From an uncultured Candidatus Saccharibacteria bacterium (GTDB lineage: Bacteria > Patescibacteriota > Saccharimonadia > Saccharimonadales > Saccharimonadaceae): a stretch of DNA of 6,712 bases. The notes under the pieces were generated by a model that searched no databases, was not told where the DNA came from, and saw only the letters and a program-made list of their open reading frames with translations. Of the stretch, positions 4,981 to 6,712 are shown piece after piece. The position numbers and the translations under genes are program-made. Numbering within the stretch: position 1 is the stretch's first letter; each line of letters starts with the position of its first letter. The stretch is taken from NCBI GenBank assembly GCA_938041005.1, contig CALHZJ010000024.1, positions 1-6,712 on the forward strand, read 5' to 3'.

Positions 4981-6712
4981 ATGAAGTATTTGCGTAACAC
5001 ACTACTTATGATACTAGCCGTGGCACTAATAATGCCGTCGCCGTTGGTTTTGGCGGAAGGCGTTTCAGGTGCTACTCAAGAGTCGAAAGTTGATGACGTT
5101 CAGACTGTTGATAATAATCTTAAATCGGCTGAGGAAGCGAAATATCCAGTTGTTGATAAGGAACAGATCGATAGCAATTCACATTCTCAATCAAGTGAAA
5201 ATCCCGAGACTCCAACGGAGAATTCGTCTATAGATAGTCCGAGCGAAAATCCTGCTACCAATGAGTCTTCAAAGTCCGAACCAAACCCCGAATCTGAGTC
5301 GCCAAAAATAGATAATCCAGGTGAAAGAATAGAAGAAAATGCTCCGATATTAATTTCAAAGATTAGTCAGGATAAAAAATACGTTGAGATTTATAATCCG
5401 ACGAATCAGAATGTTAATTTGGCTGGTTGGAAAATAGAGTATTACACTGGATCTGGAGTTAAAACCGTTGGAAAAATTTTCAAGGATGAAGTAATCTCGG
5501 CGAACGGATTTTTGGTTTTGTCGAACGATAAGATGTCGGCAGATGTCATAAAGTTTGATAATAATTTAGGTTTGGCTCAGAATGACGGATCGGTCGTGTT
5601 GTCGCGTTCGGACGGGTCGGTTTCAGATACTGTTGGTTGGGGAAATAATTCAAAGTTTGCAGGCTCGCCAATTAAAGGCGGCGTGAAGATTGTTTGGCGC
5701 TGTTTTGTTGGTGAAAATATTATTGATTCGAAAAATAATTCCACTGATTTTTTGTCGAGTAAAGATTCCGACAATCAGGAAATTGCGCCGTATTCGCGTC
5801 CGAATTGTAAAAGTCCAGAATCCAACTCTGAATCTCCAAAGAAGTTGAATAAATGTGAAGGCCTGAAGCTAAGTGAAATTGCGTCGAATGTTGATGAACA
5901 GTTCATTGAAATTATTAATTCTGGTGAAAAAACCGTCATTACGACAGGCTGTAAATTGACAGTTGGCGATTCTGGTGTTCGTGAAAATATTGGTAACATC
6001 GAATTAAATCCTGGTGAATTTTTAACGATCAAAATAAAAAATACGAATCTGAAATTGCCAAAAACAAAAGGAAAAGTTTATTTACTGGATGAGGCTGGCT
6101 CGAAAATTGATGCCGCTAAATATAGTAGTATGCCGAAAGGTGCTTCATGGAGTTTGGTTGATGATGAGTGGATCAAAACATTTGCTATTACTGAAGGCGC
6201 TGCTAATATCTTTAAGGAATATTTGGATTGTCAGAATGGTTACGAGCGAAATGCGCTGGGTAGATGTGTGAAAATTACCATTTCGCCCGTTGAAAACTCT
6301 TGTCCCGCTGGTCAATATCGTCATCCGGAAACTCGCCGTTGTCGAAAAAATGAAGCGGCAAAAACTATTACGCCTTGTAAAGATGGTTATTATCGTAGTG
6401 AAGAAACTGGTAGGTGTCGATCTATCGCATCGGCTGCGGCAAAAACTTTGAAGCCTTGCTCAGAAGGTCAATTCCGTAATTCAGCTACAGGTCGATGTAA
6501 GAAAATTGCCTCCACTGACGATATAGCAAAAGAATGCCCAGAAGGATTTGAGCGCAACCCACAAACTAAGCGATGCAGAAAGATAAAATCGGCTAGTATG
6601 CCGACCGTTGGTTCGGCGGCTGCTGAAGTTAAGCAAATCGCTGGTGCTACTTGGGGTTGGTGGGTATTTGGTGGCGTGAGCTTACTGGCCGTCGGTTACG
6701 GCGTATGGCAAT
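4981..6712 (+). CDS. Secreted, membrane-anchored lamin-tail-domain surface protein (3' end outside window)
   Basis: The reading frame is open from the ATG at 4981, preceded by AAGGAG, to the window end, giving 577 residues with no stop yet. Residues 1-25 are a signal peptide with a VLA|E cleavage site. Residues 26-119 are a low-complexity Ser/Glu/Pro/Asn-rich spacer. Two lamin-tail domains (LTD, PF00932 type) follow. The first is at about 121-230 (LISKI...YVEIYNPTNQNVNLAGWKI...GFLVLS...GSVVLSRSDGSVSDTVGW). The second is at about 292-410 (LKLSEIAS..EQFIEIINSG...LNPGEFLTI...GKVYLLDEAGSKID). Five Cys modules occupy 417-535, and a hydrophobic anchor begins at about 558 (WGWWVFGGVSLLAVGYGVW). This architecture predicts an extracellular protein tethered by its C-terminus. 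LTDs in bacteria occur in exported and envelope-linked proteins, and some accompany nucleases, but no enzymatic domain is visible here. All 14 cysteines lie in the predicted extracellular part. The precise role is unknown. Confidence 0.88.
   Translation, partial: MKYLRNTLLMILAVALIMPSPLVLAEGVSGATQESKVDDVQTVDNNLKSAEEAKYPVVDKEQIDSNSHSQSSENPETPTENSSIDSPSENPATNESSKSEPNPESESPKIDNPGERIEENAPILISKISQDKKYVEIYNPTNQNVNLAGWKIEYYTGSGVKTVGKIFKDEVISANGFLVLSNDKMSADVIKFDNNLGLAQNDGSVVLSRSDGSVSDTVGWGNNSKFAGSPIKGGVKIVWRCFVGENIIDSKNNSTDFLSSKDSDNQEIAPYSRPNCKSPESNSESPKKLNKCEGLKLSEIASNVDEQFIEIINSGEKTVITTGCKLTVGDSGVRENIGNIELNPGEFLTIKIKNTNLKLPKTKGKVYLLDEAGSKIDAAKYSSMPKGASWSLVDDEWIKTFAITEGAANIFKEYLDCQNGYERNALGRCVKITISPVENSCPAGQYRHPETRRCRKNEAAKTITPCKDGYYRSEETGRCRSIASAAAKTLKPCSEGQFRNSATGRCKKIASTDDIAKECPEGFERNPQTKRCRKIKSASMPTVGSAAAEVKQIAGATWGWWVFGGVSLLAVGYGVWQ
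5164..5338 (+). other. Low-complexity Ser/Glu/Pro/Asn spacer within the LTD protein
   Basis: Residues about 62-119 consist almost wholly of Ser, Glu, Pro, Asn, Thr and Lys, with recurring SENP, PSEN and PESESP units. A shorter piece of the same style (ESNSESPKK, about 280-288) separates the two LTD domains. Such acidic, disordered stretches commonly hold extracellular domains away from the cell surface. The repeats are loose at DNA level, so this is compositional bias rather than an exact tandem repeat. Confidence 0.7.
6229..6585 (+). repeat. Five tandem two-cysteine modules in the LTD protein
   Basis: Five related peptides start at residues 417, 441, 466, 493 and 519: CQNGYERNALGRC, CPAGQYRHPETRRC, CKDGYYRSEETGRC, CSEGQFRNSATGRC and CPEGFERNPQTKRC. 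Each is followed by a basic residue and most by a KI-like end. The shared pattern is C-x-x-G, aromatic or Gln residues, Arg, then (usually) Thr-x-Arg-Cys-[Arg/Lys]. The first module is one residue shorter (CX11C rather than CX12C). The period is 24-27 residues, with variable Ala/Ser/Lys/Thr-rich spacers. The modules are diverged at DNA level, so the duplication is not recent. Each probably closes one disulfide outside the cell. Confidence 0.85.

Noticed and set aside
5577..6032. Two abutting antisense ORFs (5577-5774 and 5775-6032)
   Set aside because: They lie wholly opposite the LTD domains, have no ribosome binding site that I can see, and encode no recognisable protein; the + strand frame is clearly the real one.
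1..6712. Alternative genetic code (UGA = Gly) as in some CPR lineages
   Set aside because: No in-frame UGA occurs in any gene, and UGA ends the DUF192 and five-TM genes at sensible positions.
1..6712. CRISPR array, insertion sequence, attachment site, phage or defence system
   Set aside because: No spaced direct repeats, terminal inverted repeats, transposase, integrase or defence-type domains are visible; the content is housekeeping and envelope genes.

Overview
The window is a compact, single-strand stretch of bacterial chromosome: six protein genes and one tRNA gene, all on the + strand, with gaps of about 25-100 bases. The gene set suggests a member of Candidatus Saccharibacteria (TM7) or a close Patescibacteria/CPR relative. 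The reasons are a short ComEC with no nuclease domain and an SGYN-type competence motif, a secreted lamin-tail-domain (LTD) protein with Cys-rich modules, and very tight gene packing. The phylum call is recognition from family resemblance, not a computed placement. Every ORF reads through without in-frame UGA, and UGA serves as the stop of two genes, so the standard bacterial code fits and the UGA=Gly code of Gracilibacteria/SR1 does not.

Layout. Positions 62-1485 hold a two-gene unit: a RimB-like retropepsin-fold protease (annotated in databases as 'ATP-dependent zinc protease') overlapping by one base (TAATG) with a full-length RimK-type ATP-grasp glutamate ligase. Together they look like a ribosomal-protein-S6 glutamylation module. 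Positions 1510-2477 hold a second two-gene unit: a membrane-anchored DUF192 protein, then a five-helix membrane protein of unknown function, joined by an ATGA overlap. A tRNA-Lys(UUU) gene at 2525-2598 has its own strong promoter, whose -35 box overlaps the preceding stop codon, and is followed by an intrinsic terminator. comEC (2666-4117) and yebC (4165-4881) follow, each with its own -10 element; a clear terminator closes yebC. The last gene (4981 to past the window end) encodes a signal-peptide-bearing, probably membrane-anchored surface protein with two LTD domains and five tandem two-cysteine modules.

The genes touch translation (RimB/RimK, tRNA-Lys, YebC) and the cell envelope or DNA uptake (ComEC, DUF192 protein, five-TM protein, LTD protein). 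The most notable regulatory pattern is that three genes (rimB-like, DUF192, comEC) have a -10 hexamer only 6-8 nt before the ATG and no Shine-Dalgarno sequence, which predicts leaderless mRNAs. The other four reading frames carry purine-rich ribosome binding sites of varying strength. The best candidate for something poorly described is the repeated CX11-12C module in the LTD surface protein. No mobile element, CRISPR array, phage or defence system is visible.
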